Part shown: positions 36,229-44,928 of the stretch, piece by piece
Numbering within the stretch: the stretch's first letter is position 1
Layout: each line of letters opens with the position of its first letter
NCBI RefSeq assembly: GCF_007786455.1
Contig: NZ_VNJK01000008.1
Span: 1 to 64,000, forward strand
From: Paenibacillus agilis
GTDB lineage: Bacteria; Bacillota; Bacilli; Paenibacillales; Paenibacillaceae
Reading direction: 5' to 3'
Length of the DNA: 64,000 bases
Notes under the pieces: model-generated
The model's input: the letters and a program-made list of their open reading frames with translations, nothing else
Databases searched by the model: none
Told to the model about the DNA's origin: nothing
Program-made: the position numbers and the translations under genes

Positions 36229-37056
36229 TTACTTCGTCAAATCTTCAACGAACTTCGGCAAGCAGAATGCTGCATGGTGAAGGCGTGAGGAGTAGTATTT
36301 TGTTGGCATATCAGGGATCGTAGCCGCATCCACTTCAAGCGGATCATGCGTCTTACTTCCCATTGTGAACGTCCACAAGCCGCTTGGGTAAGTTGGAATG
36401 TTCGCGCCGTATACACGTACGATCGGGAAAATTTCCTTTACGTCACGGTTAACTTGCTGAATCAAGTCCGCTTTGAACCAAGGGTTGTCCGTCTGTGCAA
36501 CGAACAGGCCGTCCTCTTTTAATGCTTCATAAATACCTTGGTAGAAACCACGCTCGAAGAGCGGTGCTGCAGGGCCTACAGGCTCCGTAGAGTCTACCAT
36601 GATAACATCATACTCGTTTTTGCTGTTCAAAATGTGCATATAGCCATCGTTTACAATGACTTCTACACGAGGATTGTCCAACTCGCCAGCGATTTCTGGC
36701 AAGTACTGTTTGGAGTACTCGATGACTTTGCCATCAATTTCAACAAGTACAGCCTTCTCTACAGAAGGGTGCTTCAAAATTTCGCGAATAACGCCGCCGT
36801 CTCCACCGCCCACAACGAGCACTTTCTTCGGATTCGGATGCGTCACAAGCGCAGGGTGAGCGACCATTTCATGATATACAAACTCGTCTTTTACTGTCGT
36901 CATGACCATGCCGTCCAGTACGAGCATTCTGCCGAATTCTTCGGTCTCCACCATTGATAAATGTTGGAATGGCGTCTGTTCATCTACATAAGTCTCGCGA
37001 ACCTTTGCCGTAATGCCGAATGCCGGCGTTTGTTTCTCCGTAAACCACAATTCCAT
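36229..37056 (-). CDS. speE: Spermidine synthase
   Basis: A 275-residue aminopropyltransferase using decarboxylated SAM and putrescine. It has the N-terminal beta domain ([14 protein letters not shown]), the SAM-binding GGGDGG motif (about 82-87) and the catalytic-region DSTEP (about 153-157). ATG 37056 is taken as start; the in-frame TTG nine bases earlier sits within the AAGG ribosome site. It forms an operon with speB. Confidence 0.96.
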   Translation of the reverse strand: MELWFTEKQTPAFGITAKVRETYVDEQTPFQHLSMVETEEFGRMLVLDGMVMTTVKDEFVYHEMVAHPALVTHPNPKKVLVVGGGDGGVIREILKHPSVEKAVLVEIDGKVIEYSKQYLPEIAGELDNPRVEVIVNDGYMHILNSKNEYDVIMVDSTEPVGPAAPLFERGFYQGIYEALKEDGLFVAQTDNPWFKADLIQQVNRDVKEIFPIVRVYGANIPTYPSGLWTFTMGSKTHDPLEVDAATIPDMPTKYYSSRLHHAAFCLPKFVEDLTK

Positions 37057-37262
37057 AACAATCAACCTTCTTTCTTCGGGTGATGGTATCGTTGGTCCCA
37101 GTTAGAAATGCTCGTAATGGTTCAGGTGTAACATTCGTAACACTTCATCTCCAATTTGCACCAAACAAAAGCTATTATATAGAATCCCCCCCAAAAATCA
37201 ACCATTTTATATAATTTGCAGGAAATGTTTATCATTACACGACCCGAAATTTGTAGTAAAGT

Positions 37263-37276
37263 GGAAAACGCTATCC
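37263..37276 (+). promoter_or_regulatory. cre-like palindrome upstream of the secreted protein gene
   Basis: GGAAAACGCTATCC, within TGGAAAACGCTATCCA, matches the CcpA cre consensus at 12 of 14 positions and lies about 75 bases before the start codon at 37350. Confidence 0.35.
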
Positions 37277-37349
37277 ACTATGTACCTTAATAAATAGAGC
37301 TAGCGATCCGTAGTTTATATTTACCACTTAAAAAGGAGATTAATACACC

Positions 37350-38417
37350 ATGTATAACTGTAAAAAGTCATTTCTCTGCACACTTGTCTTAGCACTGATC
37401 CTGAGCTTTACTATCTCCACCACTTCAGTCTCGGCTGAATCGACCTCTTATCAAGATGAATACGATGAAGGTATCGATATCTCCAAGTTGGATAAAGAAT
37501 ACTTGAACGCTGCTGAGCAAGCCCTAAAGAACTATGGGAATGGCAAAACCTTCACTCTGAGCCGGGCTTACAAACTTGATTGGATAGAAAACAAAACAAA
37601 AATGTCATGCTGGTACCTAGAATCAAAGAGTAAGGATGCTGTCATCATACTTGATAGAAAAACAGCTAAAATAGTATCGATTAAATTAGAGTTCTCCAAG
37701 AAGGAAATCTCAAGCCCTGCAGCTGTTACCTTCAAATCAGCAAACGAGTTGATTCAAAATCTCGCACCACCCAGATTTAACATCGAGAAAGCCTATTTTG
37801 AAAAAGATTTTCTAAGCAAAAAAGAACACATACAGATAGTGGATTCTAGCACTTATATGGGACAATACCTAATTATGAAGCATGATTTAAAAAGCAATGA
37901 AGTAAGTACTGCCTATCAGTTCATTCATCCTATACATACCCTCGATAATAAATATCGACAAACTGCTGAGGTGGCCATTGGACACCTCACACCAAAACAA
38001 CCGGTACCTTTTAACTATGCAGTGCGTACCAATGACAAGAACGGGATAGAATATTGGAACTTTCAAACCATCGTAAGTTTGGATGAAGAAGAAGGAGATA
38101 CCAACGAAAATTATATCGTTTATTCAGGGAACGAGCTGCAATCGGTCTACATTCATGGTGAGAGTGGAAAAGTACTTTCAGCCGGCCTTTCCAACGTCCT
38201 TTATTTTAAAGGCCTAGATAACAAATACACGAAAGAAGAGGCAGTCCAAGCTGCCAAGCCTCTGATTGATAAGATACTTGGCGTTGATATTACCGGGTAT
38301 ACAGCCTTCTTTGACAAGAAAATGTATCAATTGAGTCTGTATAAGAAAGACGGGGTTATTATCCATGTTCAATTCAATGAATCCTTGAACGTGAATCAAG
38401 TAGAGTTTGGTTTCTAA
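37350..38417 (+). CDS. Secreted hypothetical protein with PepSY-like regions
   Basis: A 355-residue exported protein. A signal peptide (KKSFLCTLVLALILSFTIS, cleavage near VSA at residue 27) is followed by a soluble region. Segments such as GKTFTLSRAYKLDWIENKT and SGKVLSAGLSN look like PepSY or YcdB/YcdC-type repeats, which are common in Bacillales surface proteins. No catalytic motif is evident. The ribosome site AAAAAGGAG precedes ATG 37350. It is monocistronic, with a cre-like element upstream. Confidence 0.75.
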   Translation: MYNCKKSFLCTLVLALILSFTISTTSVSAESTSYQDEYDEGIDISKLDKEYLNAAEQALKNYGNGKTFTLSRAYKLDWIENKTKMSCWYLESKSKDAVIILDRKTAKIVSIKLEFSKKEISSPAAVTFKSANELIQNLAPPRFNIEKAYFEKDFLSKKEHIQIVDSSTYMGQYLIMKHDLKSNEVSTAYQFIHPIHTLDNKYRQTAEVAIGHLTPKQPVPFNYAVRTNDKNGIEYWNFQTIVSLDEEEGDTNENYIVYSGNELQSVYIHGESGKVLSAGLSNVLYFKGLDNKYTKEEAVQAAKPLIDKILGVDITGYTAFFDKKMYQLSLYKKDGVIIHVQFNESLNVNQVEFGF

Positions 38418-38451
38418 ACACAGGAATAATCACGAATATATGCAGCAGAAA

Positions 38452-38482
38452 TGAATATCCTTAATGTTCCTATTCCATACTG
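38452..38482 (+). promoter_or_regulatory. Sigma-G-like promoter of pbpG
   Basis: TGAATA (38452-38457), an 18-base spacer and CATACTG (38476-38482) match the forespore sigma-G/sigma-F consensus (TGAATA-N17-18-CATACTA). B. subtilis pbpG is forespore-expressed, which supports the match. Confidence 0.6.
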
Positions 38483-38536
38483 ATTACTAAGATCAGTTGC
38501 GGCATCGTTGTCGCATCAGGAAAAGAGGAACTCGAA

Positions 38537-40597
38537 ATGGCCGTCACAACGCAACGCAAAATCAAAAACCGCTGGCTCCGATGGTTGCTGACCGGCTTTA
38601 TCACTCTATTCGTACTCGGCCTAGGCACGACAGTGACCGTAATTGGCTACTTATATATGACAGACCTGCCCCCATCGCAAATTCAGCAGGATTCCGAGCT
38701 GTTAGATCGAGAGGGCAAGCCTGTTGCCATGCTTACATCAGGATCGATGCAGCGGCAATCCGTTAAAATCGATCAGATCTCACGCTATGTCATTCAAGGC
38801 ACCATCGCAACGGAAGATCGTAATTTCTATCATCATTGGGGAGTAGATGCACGCGGCATCGCTAGAGCAACCCTTGTTAACCTAGAGCACATGTCAACAA
38901 AACAAGGGGCAAGCACACTCACACAGCAATTGGCGCGCAATCTATATTTGTCGCATGAACGAACATGGAAGCGCAAACTGAAAGAGGCATTACTCGCCTT
39001 ACAGCTGGAAATGAAATATAACAAAGATGAGATTTTGGCGTTGTACTTAAACAACGTCTACTATGGACACGGATCTTACGGAATTGAGGCAGCCTCACAA
39101 ATGTATTTCGGCAAGTCAGCACGTAAACTGTCACTTGCTGAAAGCGCAATGCTTGTCGGCATCCCGCGTGGTCCTTCCTATTATTCGCCTTGGCTAAACA
39201 TGAAAAATGCGAAGGATCGACAGCAAGTTATCCTTCGCGGCATGGTTGAGCTAGGTCAAATTACAGATACACAGGCAAAGGAAGCCTATGACGAAGTACT
39301 TGCGTTCCGCTCACGCACCGATCGCTCTGAGCTGCTTGTGGCCCCATTTTTCCGTGATTATGTGAAAAAAGAACTGAATGCATTAGGTATTTCTGAAGCT
39401 ACGCTCGCCACAGGAGGTCTGCGTATTTATACGACGCTGGATCGTCAGGTACAAGCAGCCGCTGAAGCGGCAATAGCCAAGCATGTCCCAGAGGAAGGCG
39501 ATTTGCAAGCAGCTATGGTCGCAATTGATCCTCGCTCAGGTGATGTAAAGGCGATGATCGGGGGCAAGGACTACCGCACCAATCAATACAATCGCGTATT
39601 TGCGGAGACAAGGCAGCCTGGCTCTTCGTTTAAGCCGATTGTATATCTAGCTGCACTTGAGAAGAAAGCCATAACGGCAGCCACGCGCTTCGTCAGCCAA
39701 CCGACTTCTTTCACCTATGACGAAGGCCGCAAAGTGTACAAGCCTAATAACTATGGAGATAAATATTATGGCGATATTATGCTTCGACAAGCAATTGCAG
39801 CATCCGATAATATTTATGCCGTGAACACACTGATGCAGGTAGGAGCTGAGCAAGTCGTTAATATGGCGGAGAGATTAGGCATTCAAAATGGACTAAAGCC
39901 GCTGCCATCTTTAGCATTAGGCACTTTTCCTGTCAGCCCTTTTCAAATGGCAACTGCCTATGCTGTACTTAGCAATGAGGGGCGACAAGTAACCCCGCGT
40001 ACCGTGCTAGCGGTAACAGATGCGGGTGGTCGTCTCTTGTATGAAGCTCCTACACCTGTGGAGAAGCAAGTGGTACTCCCTGAGGAGGCTTACATCCTCA
40101 CCAACCTTATGGAAAGTGTATTTGAGGCAGGAGGAACGGGCAATCGGGTATCTACTCTGATTAAACGACCTGTAGCCGGCAAAACAGGGACAACCGATTC
40201 CGATTCTTGGATCGTAGGCTATACGCCTGAGCTAGCTACTGCGGTATGGGTAGGTTATGACAAAGGCAAAAAGATAACACAATCAGATGCTCGTCGATCC
40301 GCACCGATATTTGCCCAATTCACGGAAAAAGCATTGGCTAATGTGCCACCAAAGCTTTTCCCTGTACCAGATAACATTGTAAGTACCTATATCGATCCTA
40401 ATACCGGCAAGCTTGCTGGCGCAGGCTGTTCCGCAAAACAACTTGAAACCTTTGTCCGTGGTACAGAGCCTAAAGAAATATGCAATGAACATGATCAGCA
40501 ACAAGTCGACAAGTCCAAATCAGAGACCGTACTCCCTGAAGCCGAAGCCAAGAAAAAGTCTTGGTGGCAGCATTTTAAACGCTGGTGGTCAGAATAA
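38537..40597 (+). CDS. pbpG: Class A penicillin-binding protein (PbpG/PBP1a-like)
   Basis: A 686-residue bifunctional peptidoglycan synthase. A short cytoplasmic tail and one membrane anchor (about 17-40) precede a GT51 transglycosylase domain with catalytic E93 (ATEDRNFYHHWG). The transpeptidase domain has SxxK at S363 (PGSSFKP), an SDN-like motif (AASDNIY) and KTG (GKTGTT). The C-terminal tail is Lys/Trp-rich. Synteny with ywhD, speE and speB points to B. subtilis PbpG, a forespore enzyme. The last 28 bases of the gene recur at 43840-43867. Confidence 0.92.
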   Translation: MAVTTQRKIKNRWLRWLLTGFITLFVLGLGTTVTVIGYLYMTDLPPSQIQQDSELLDREGKPVAMLTSGSMQRQSVKIDQISRYVIQGTIATEDRNFYHHWGVDARGIARATLVNLEHMSTKQGASTLTQQLARNLYLSHERTWKRKLKEALLALQLEMKYNKDEILALYLNNVYYGHGSYGIEAASQMYFGKSARKLSLAESAMLVGIPRGPSYYSPWLNMKNAKDRQQVILRGMVELGQITDTQAKEAYDEVLAFRSRTDRSELLVAPFFRDYVKKELNALGISEATLATGGLRIYTTLDRQVQAAAEAAIAKHVPEEGDLQAAMVAIDPRSGDVKAMIGGKDYRTNQYNRVFAETRQPGSSFKPIVYLAALEKKAITAATRFVSQPTSFTYDEGRKVYKPNNYGDKYYGDIMLRQAIAASDNIYAVNTLMQVGAEQVVNMAERLGIQNGLKPLPSLALGTFPVSPFQMATAYAVLSNEGRQVTPRTVLAVTDAGGRLLYEAPTPVEKQVVLPEEAYILTNLMESVFEAGGTGNRVSTLIKRPVAGKTGTTDSDSWIVGYTPELATAVWVGYDKGKKITQSDARRSAPIFAQFTEKALANVPPKLFPVPDNIVSTYIDPNTGKLAGAGCSAKQLETFVRGTEPKEICNEHDQQQVDKSKSETVLPEAEAKKKSWWQHFKRWWSE
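40570..40597 (+). repeat. 28-bp direct repeat, copy 1 (3' end of pbpG)
   Basis: GCATTTTAAACGCTGGTGGT followed by C-A-GAATAA encodes the last residues (HFKRWWSE) and stop of pbpG. It is repeated with one A/G difference at 43840-43867. Confidence 0.9.
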
Positions 40598-40624
40598 CAT
40601 TAAAATTGTACTATCTAAGCAGTA

Positions 40625-40660
40625 AGCCCTGAAGATGCAGCATCTTCAGGGCTTTATTTT
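40625..40660 (+). terminator. Intrinsic terminator of pbpG
   Basis: AGCCCTGAAGATG and CATCTTCAGGGCT form a perfect 13-bp stem followed by TTATTTTG. Confidence 0.85.
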
Positions 40661-40721
40661 GTATATATATTTATTCAAAAGTAGCTTGGATACCAATCTG
40701 CCTTTATTAACATCCTGCCAA

Positions 40722-42968
40722 CTATGATTGTTCCGTAGCAGTAGAGCTATTTAACTGCGCTGCATCAACCTTTCGGTGCAATCCCGGCCAAAAAGCAGCA
40801 CGCCCTAACACAGCGGTAATTGCTGGCACTAGTAGAGGACGTACAATAAACGTATCGAGCAGCACACCTAACGCAGTAACCGTGCCAAACTGCACCAACA
40901 CTTGTATCGGCAAAGAGGCCAAGACCGCGAATGTGCCAGCTAGTATAATGCCAGCCGAAGTGATAACCGAACTCGTCTCACTCACACCTTCACGAATAGC
41001 TTGCTTTAGCGGCAAATACCGACTCTTCTGCCAAATACGAGACACCATAAAGATGTTGTAGTCCTCACCTAAGGCAACAAGAAAGACGAATGCGTAGAGC
41101 GGTATTGCTCCTTGTATCGCCTCTACACCGAATCCGTAATGGAAAATAACCCACCCAAGACCAAGTGCAGAGAAATACGACAAGACTACCGTAGCAATTA
41201 AATATATAGTCGCGACAATGGAGCGCAAATAAACGAGCAGCAGTAAGGAAATAAGACCGATAACAACTGGAATAATAAGCTGTGTATCTCGTTGGCCTAT
41301 TACCTTCGTATCATACTGTGCAGCAGTTTGACCGCCTATCCATACTTTTTGCTCTACTTCCGACACTCCAGCTTGCTGAAGCGCTTGTTCCACTATTGAA
41401 CGAACGGCAGGGATGTGCTCCATCGCCTCAACGGAATAAGGGTTTATATTGAACTCGATATTGTGAGCGATAATCTCTTTGTTTTCTTTTCCCACCTGTG
41501 GTTCGGAAACAGTAGATACAAACGGTAAGGCACGCAGAGCTTCTGCCACTGAAGTTGGCTTACCATTTGAATCATAGATGACTTGAACGGGAGCCAGATT
41601 ACCAACGGCAAATTGCTCCCCGATTACTGTAAACCCTTCTCTGGATTCCATGTTGGATGGAAAGGAAGACAACAGATCATACGTATACTTGATTTGTGGT
41701 GAGAAGCTTGCAAGCCCACCTAGCAAAAGCAGCGTCACAACAATAACGCTCCAAGGCTTGCTCACGACAAGTCTTCCGATGCGACTGTCTGAAGGATTAG
41801 CCTGCTTCTTGTGAGCCCGCCCTATCTTTCCAGTACGTTTCGCTCTCTCTTCCTGCATCTGTGGCGTGCGAGGAACGAATGGGAAGAAGGAAACTCTTCC
41901 TAGAATAGCAAGCATAGCAGGCACTAACGTCAAACTAGCTAGACCCATAATAAATATTGAAATACTAAACGGCACCGCAAAACGCTGATAAGGCCCATAT
42001 TCAGCAAGCAGCAGGGCAAATAGTGCAAGCACAACCGTAAGGCCGCTCATGGCAATAGCACCTGCCGAACCACGGAAAGCAGCAACTAAGGCGCGGACTT
42101 TATCAACTTCTATCGTCAACATTTGACGATAATGCGAAATTAGGAATAAGCAGTAATCCGTACCTGCGCCAAACAAGAGTACGGTCATGATGGAAATGGC
42201 TTGCGCATCTACCGTAATCCAGCCTTGTTGAGCCATATAGCCTAATATTGGGCTCGTAACACCAAAAGCGAACCCTACAGCAATTAATGGAATGAGTGCG
42301 AGTATCGGCGAGCGATAAATAAGCAGTAATATGACCACAACAAGCAGTACCGTTCCAATAAGCAAAGATACATCTGCATTTTTAAACAATCCTGTAGCAT
42401 CAATTTGAATACCAACAGGCCCCGTAATACGTGCAGACAGCTTCTCCTTATCATCTAAGCTTACGCTAAATGGATCATCAGCGAACTGATCTGTGACATC
42501 CCGCTTTAACTGTGTTATGCCCTCTTTTAATTGATCAGGATCTGCCTGTTCATCAAAAATAACTGGGAACACAAGTGTAGAACGATCCTCCGATAACTGC
42601 GACATCACCGCAGGGGTTGGGAGTTGATGCAAAGGTATAACCTTTTCCATATACGGCAAAGGACTTTGCTGCCATTGCTTCGTTAATGTCTGCAGCTTAT
42701 GAATATCTCCGACCTCGATGCCTCCCTCACGCTTCCATACGATAAGGGCTGGCGAGCCATCTTCACCTGGAAATTGTTTATTTGCCATTTGTTCCGCCTG
42801 AACGGACGGAGCCGACTCTGGCAAGCTTGGTTCATTATTTTTCTCTTGTGAATTTACATTTGGCCAAATGAAGCTTAACACGAGTACGACAGCAATCCAT
42901 AACGCAAGAGTTATCCATCTGCCATACTTTCCAGTAACCCACTTGGTCAATCCACGATAACCTTCCAT
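40722..42968 (-). CDS. MMPL-family RND-type exporter
   Basis: A 748-residue membrane protein of the MMPL/YdfJ family, proton-driven lipid or drug exporters. It has an N-terminal helix (about 20-37), a large extracytoplasmic loop (about 38-180) and a block of six helices with the FGAGTDYCLF motif. A second loop and a second helix block carry the paired FLVALGEDYNIFM motif. A roughly 40-residue basic linker joins the halves. ATG 42968 follows AAGGAGGAG. It is divergent from a TetR regulator, the usual efflux arrangement. Confidence 0.93.
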   Translation of the reverse strand: MEGYRGLTKWVTGKYGRWITLALWIAVVLVLSFIWPNVNSQEKNNEPSLPESAPSVQAEQMANKQFPGEDGSPALIVWKREGGIEVGDIHKLQTLTKQWQQSPLPYMEKVIPLHQLPTPAVMSQLSEDRSTLVFPVIFDEQADPDQLKEGITQLKRDVTDQFADDPFSVSLDDKEKLSARITGPVGIQIDATGLFKNADVSLLIGTVLLVVVILLLIYRSPILALIPLIAVGFAFGVTSPILGYMAQQGWITVDAQAISIMTVLLFGAGTDYCLFLISHYRQMLTIEVDKVRALVAAFRGSAGAIAMSGLTVVLALFALLLAEYGPYQRFAVPFSISIFIMGLASLTLVPAMLAILGRVSFFPFVPRTPQMQEERAKRTGKIGRAHKKQANPSDSRIGRLVVSKPWSVIVVTLLLLGGLASFSPQIKYTYDLLSSFPSNMESREGFTVIGEQFAVGNLAPVQVIYDSNGKPTSVAEALRALPFVSTVSEPQVGKENKEIIAHNIEFNINPYSVEAMEHIPAVRSIVEQALQQAGVSEVEQKVWIGGQTAAQYDTKVIGQRDTQLIIPVVIGLISLLLLVYLRSIVATIYLIATVVLSYFSALGLGWVIFHYGFGVEAIQGAIPLYAFVFLVALGEDYNIFMVSRIWQKSRYLPLKQAIREGVSETSSVITSAGIILAGTFAVLASLPIQVLVQFGTVTALGVLLDTFIVRPLLVPAITAVLGRAAFWPGLHRKVDAAQLNSSTATEQS

Positions 42969-43208
42969 TACGCTCCTCCTTCTACGGTTACACGTATTTA
43001 CCATTAGTTACGTCGTTCTCCGCCTATGCTGCGGGTGATTTTTACAGCTTGGAAAGGTATACTAGACCGTAACTACTGGCTGATTTCATCTAATGTGTAA
43101 AAAGTATTAACTAAGAACTCTAATATTATATATACCCGAAGGTTAATATTTTAACAACTACTTTTTGATCAATAGATGCACGAAACGCAGAAATGGAGTG
43201 ACCTATAC

Positions 43209-43829
43209 ATGTCGAAACAAAAACGAGTTTCTCGTACCCCTGGCAGACCAAAACTCAATGAACAAGAAATGCCTATTCAGAAGGTCATTATTCAAACGGC
43301 TGCCAAGACATTTATGGAACAGGGATATGAAGCTATATCTTTACAACAAATTGCTGCTATATGCGGCGTTACGAAAGCCACTATTTACTACTATTACTCC
43401 AACAAAGCTGAATTGTTCACCGCGGCTATCGAATTTATGCTGACGATTGCACATAAAGCTACTAAGTCTCTTATGGACAGTGAAGGACATTTGCGCGATC
43501 GATTGGAACGTGTTGCTTATGTAAAGATTGCACAGCCGCACAGCGACCTGGAAACCATGCTAAAAGAGGCAGAGAAACAGTTGTCTGAGGAACACATACA
43601 ACGAATTCGTTCAGCTGAGCATATGTTGTATGATTTGCTTGCACAACATTTCGAGGAAGCTATGGAACAAGGACAACTGCAATCAGGATCGCCTATGCTG
43701 CTTGCTCATGCTTTCTCCTCATTACTCATGATGGGCAACCGCGATAGCGCACGCCAACTATTCTCATCCCATGAACAGCTGGCTGCATCCATCGTAGATC
43801 TTTTCTGGCAAGGAGCAATGAAAAAGTAG
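43209..43829 (+). CDS. TetR-family transcriptional regulator
   Basis: A 206-residue regulator with an N-terminal TetR helix-turn-helix (about 33-62: EAISLQQIAAICGVTKATIYYYYSNKAELF) and a helical ligand-binding domain. ATG 43209 follows TGGAGTG; upstream ATGs in frame lack a ribosome site. It is divergent from the MMPL exporter and probably represses it. An AT-rich GTTAA-TATT-TTAAC repeat (43142-43155) is a possible but weak operator. Confidence 0.92.
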   Translation: MSKQKRVSRTPGRPKLNEQEMPIQKVIIQTAAKTFMEQGYEAISLQQIAAICGVTKATIYYYYSNKAELFTAAIEFMLTIAHKATKSLMDSEGHLRDRLERVAYVKIAQPHSDLETMLKEAEKQLSEEHIQRIRSAEHMLYDLLAQHFEEAMEQGQLQSGSPMLLAHAFSSLLMMGNRDSARQLFSSHEQLAASIVDLFWQGAMKK

Positions 43830-43839
43830 TAGCTAAATT

Positions 43840-43867
43840 GCATTTTAAACGCTGGTGGTCGGAATAA
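43840..43867 (+). repeat. 28-bp direct repeat, copy 2 (detached pbpG tail)
   Basis: It is identical to the last 28 bases of pbpG (40570-40597) except for one A-to-G change. It lies 10 bases after the tetR stop, 3270 bp from copy 1. Flanks of the two copies are unrelated. It is not part of any ORF here. Confidence 0.9.
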
Positions 43868-44039
43868 TGACCACCTTGCGTGAAATTTCGCGAACTTTGT
43901 CGAATTTTACCTATTGCCCTCGAAAGCGAATTTTGCTAATATTTGTAACGTAGCCTTTAGACATGATTCACCATTGAATTAATGCTTTGGGTTACATTTT
44001 TGCGTTGAATTAAATCCCTTCATTAGGTAACAGACTTTG
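43868..44039 (+). other. Gene-free stretch after the pbpG-tail repeat
   Basis: Between the repeat and the terminator at 44040 there is no ORF. It may be the sequence that once followed pbpG directly, before the exporter cassette separated them. Confidence 0.4.
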
Positions 44040-44079
44040 CCCACCCCGCGACTTTATATTATGGGGTGGGACTTTTTTT
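44040..44079 (+). terminator. Intrinsic terminator downstream of tetR
   Basis: CCCACCCC and GGGGTGGG form an 8-bp stem followed by ACTTTTTTT. It may originally have ended the pbpG transcript. Confidence 0.8.
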
Positions 44080-44136
44080 GTCTGCTTTCCCATCAACACT
44101 TTAACCTAGCCCACAATCTTAAAGATGATAAAAACG

Positions 44137-44185
44137 AAAAAACAACCCTCATTACCGCAGCACGCTACGGAACAAAGGTTGTTTA
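44137..44185 (-). terminator. Intrinsic terminator of ywhD
   Basis: On the minus strand, AAACAACCTTTGTTCC and a GGTAATGAGGGTTGTTTTTTCG arm form a stem with a T-run, about 90 bases past the stop. Confidence 0.75.
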
Positions 44186-44273
44186 TTCATGACAGGATGC
44201 CACTGTATACAATGAGCAGTTACATATATGGACAGAAGAACTTAATTCCCCGCGAAATCCATATTACGAGACG

Positions 44274-44777
44274 TTATGCCTCCAGCTCCGCCTTAAATTC
44301 AGCAGGAGTACGTTCCCACCACTCTGCATTATGCGTCTCAAGCAATTGACGAAGGGCTGCTTTTTCTTCAGCACCAAGTCCATCAACGATCACACGGCGC
44401 TTCATCGCATAATCCATCTTATTTACATGGTCAGCAAGGATCTTCCATCCACGCTTTGCTTCTGTATCCACCAGCATCTCACAAGCTGTCAGGCCTCCAT
44501 AGAAAGAACCCTCTGGTGAGCGATCCACCGCAACCCAAACGATCCAACATTGGCGACCGTTCGGCACGTCTTCCTTATTCATAGAAAATTTAATGCCACG
44601 CTCTACCTTACTTTTTGCGTGCATGGCACCCATATCGATGTAAGCTCGACCCTCATCGATAATAACCGGTGATACACTATTCAGATCGATGCTGCCTGCA
44701 CCGAATCCTTTATGCTTATCATTGCTGCTTACAACATTGAATGCAAGCTGCTTCTTAGCTTTCTTTTCTTGTTCCAT
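44274..44777 (-). CDS. ywhD: YwhD family protein
   Basis: A 167-residue soluble protein of the YwhD family, function unknown. It is conserved in Bacillales and encoded near pbpG and speE. Recognisable segments are FNVVSSNDKHKGFGAGSIDLNSVSPV and CWIVWVAVDRSPEGSFYGGLTACEM. Start ATG 44777 has GGAAGGAG upstream. It is monocistronic. In B. subtilis ywhD lies between pbpG and speE; here it is on the other side of pbpG and on the opposite strand to it. Confidence 0.9.
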   Translation of the reverse strand: MEQEKKAKKQLAFNVVSSNDKHKGFGAGSIDLNSVSPVIIDEGRAYIDMGAMHAKSKVERGIKFSMNKEDVPNGRQCWIVWVAVDRSPEGSFYGGLTACEMLVDTEAKRGWKILADHVNKMDYAMKRRVIVDGLGAEEKAALRQLLETHNAEWWERTPAEFKAELEA

Positions 44778-44928
44778 AGTCTATTCTCCTTCCTCGTATG
44801 CAAATGCTCCCCACTTGTCTAGATAGCAGCATACAACCGGATCACAATCATTTTTTATTTTAGCTAATAATCGGGTAAAAGCCAACATATACATGCGGTA
44901 GATGCTTGTCAACGGGAGGTACGAATCA

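Noticed and set aside
43142..43155. GTTAA-TATT-TTAAC as a TetR operator
   Set aside because: The repeat is short and AT-rich in an AT-rich region. It is mentioned only as a weak possibility in the tetR entry.
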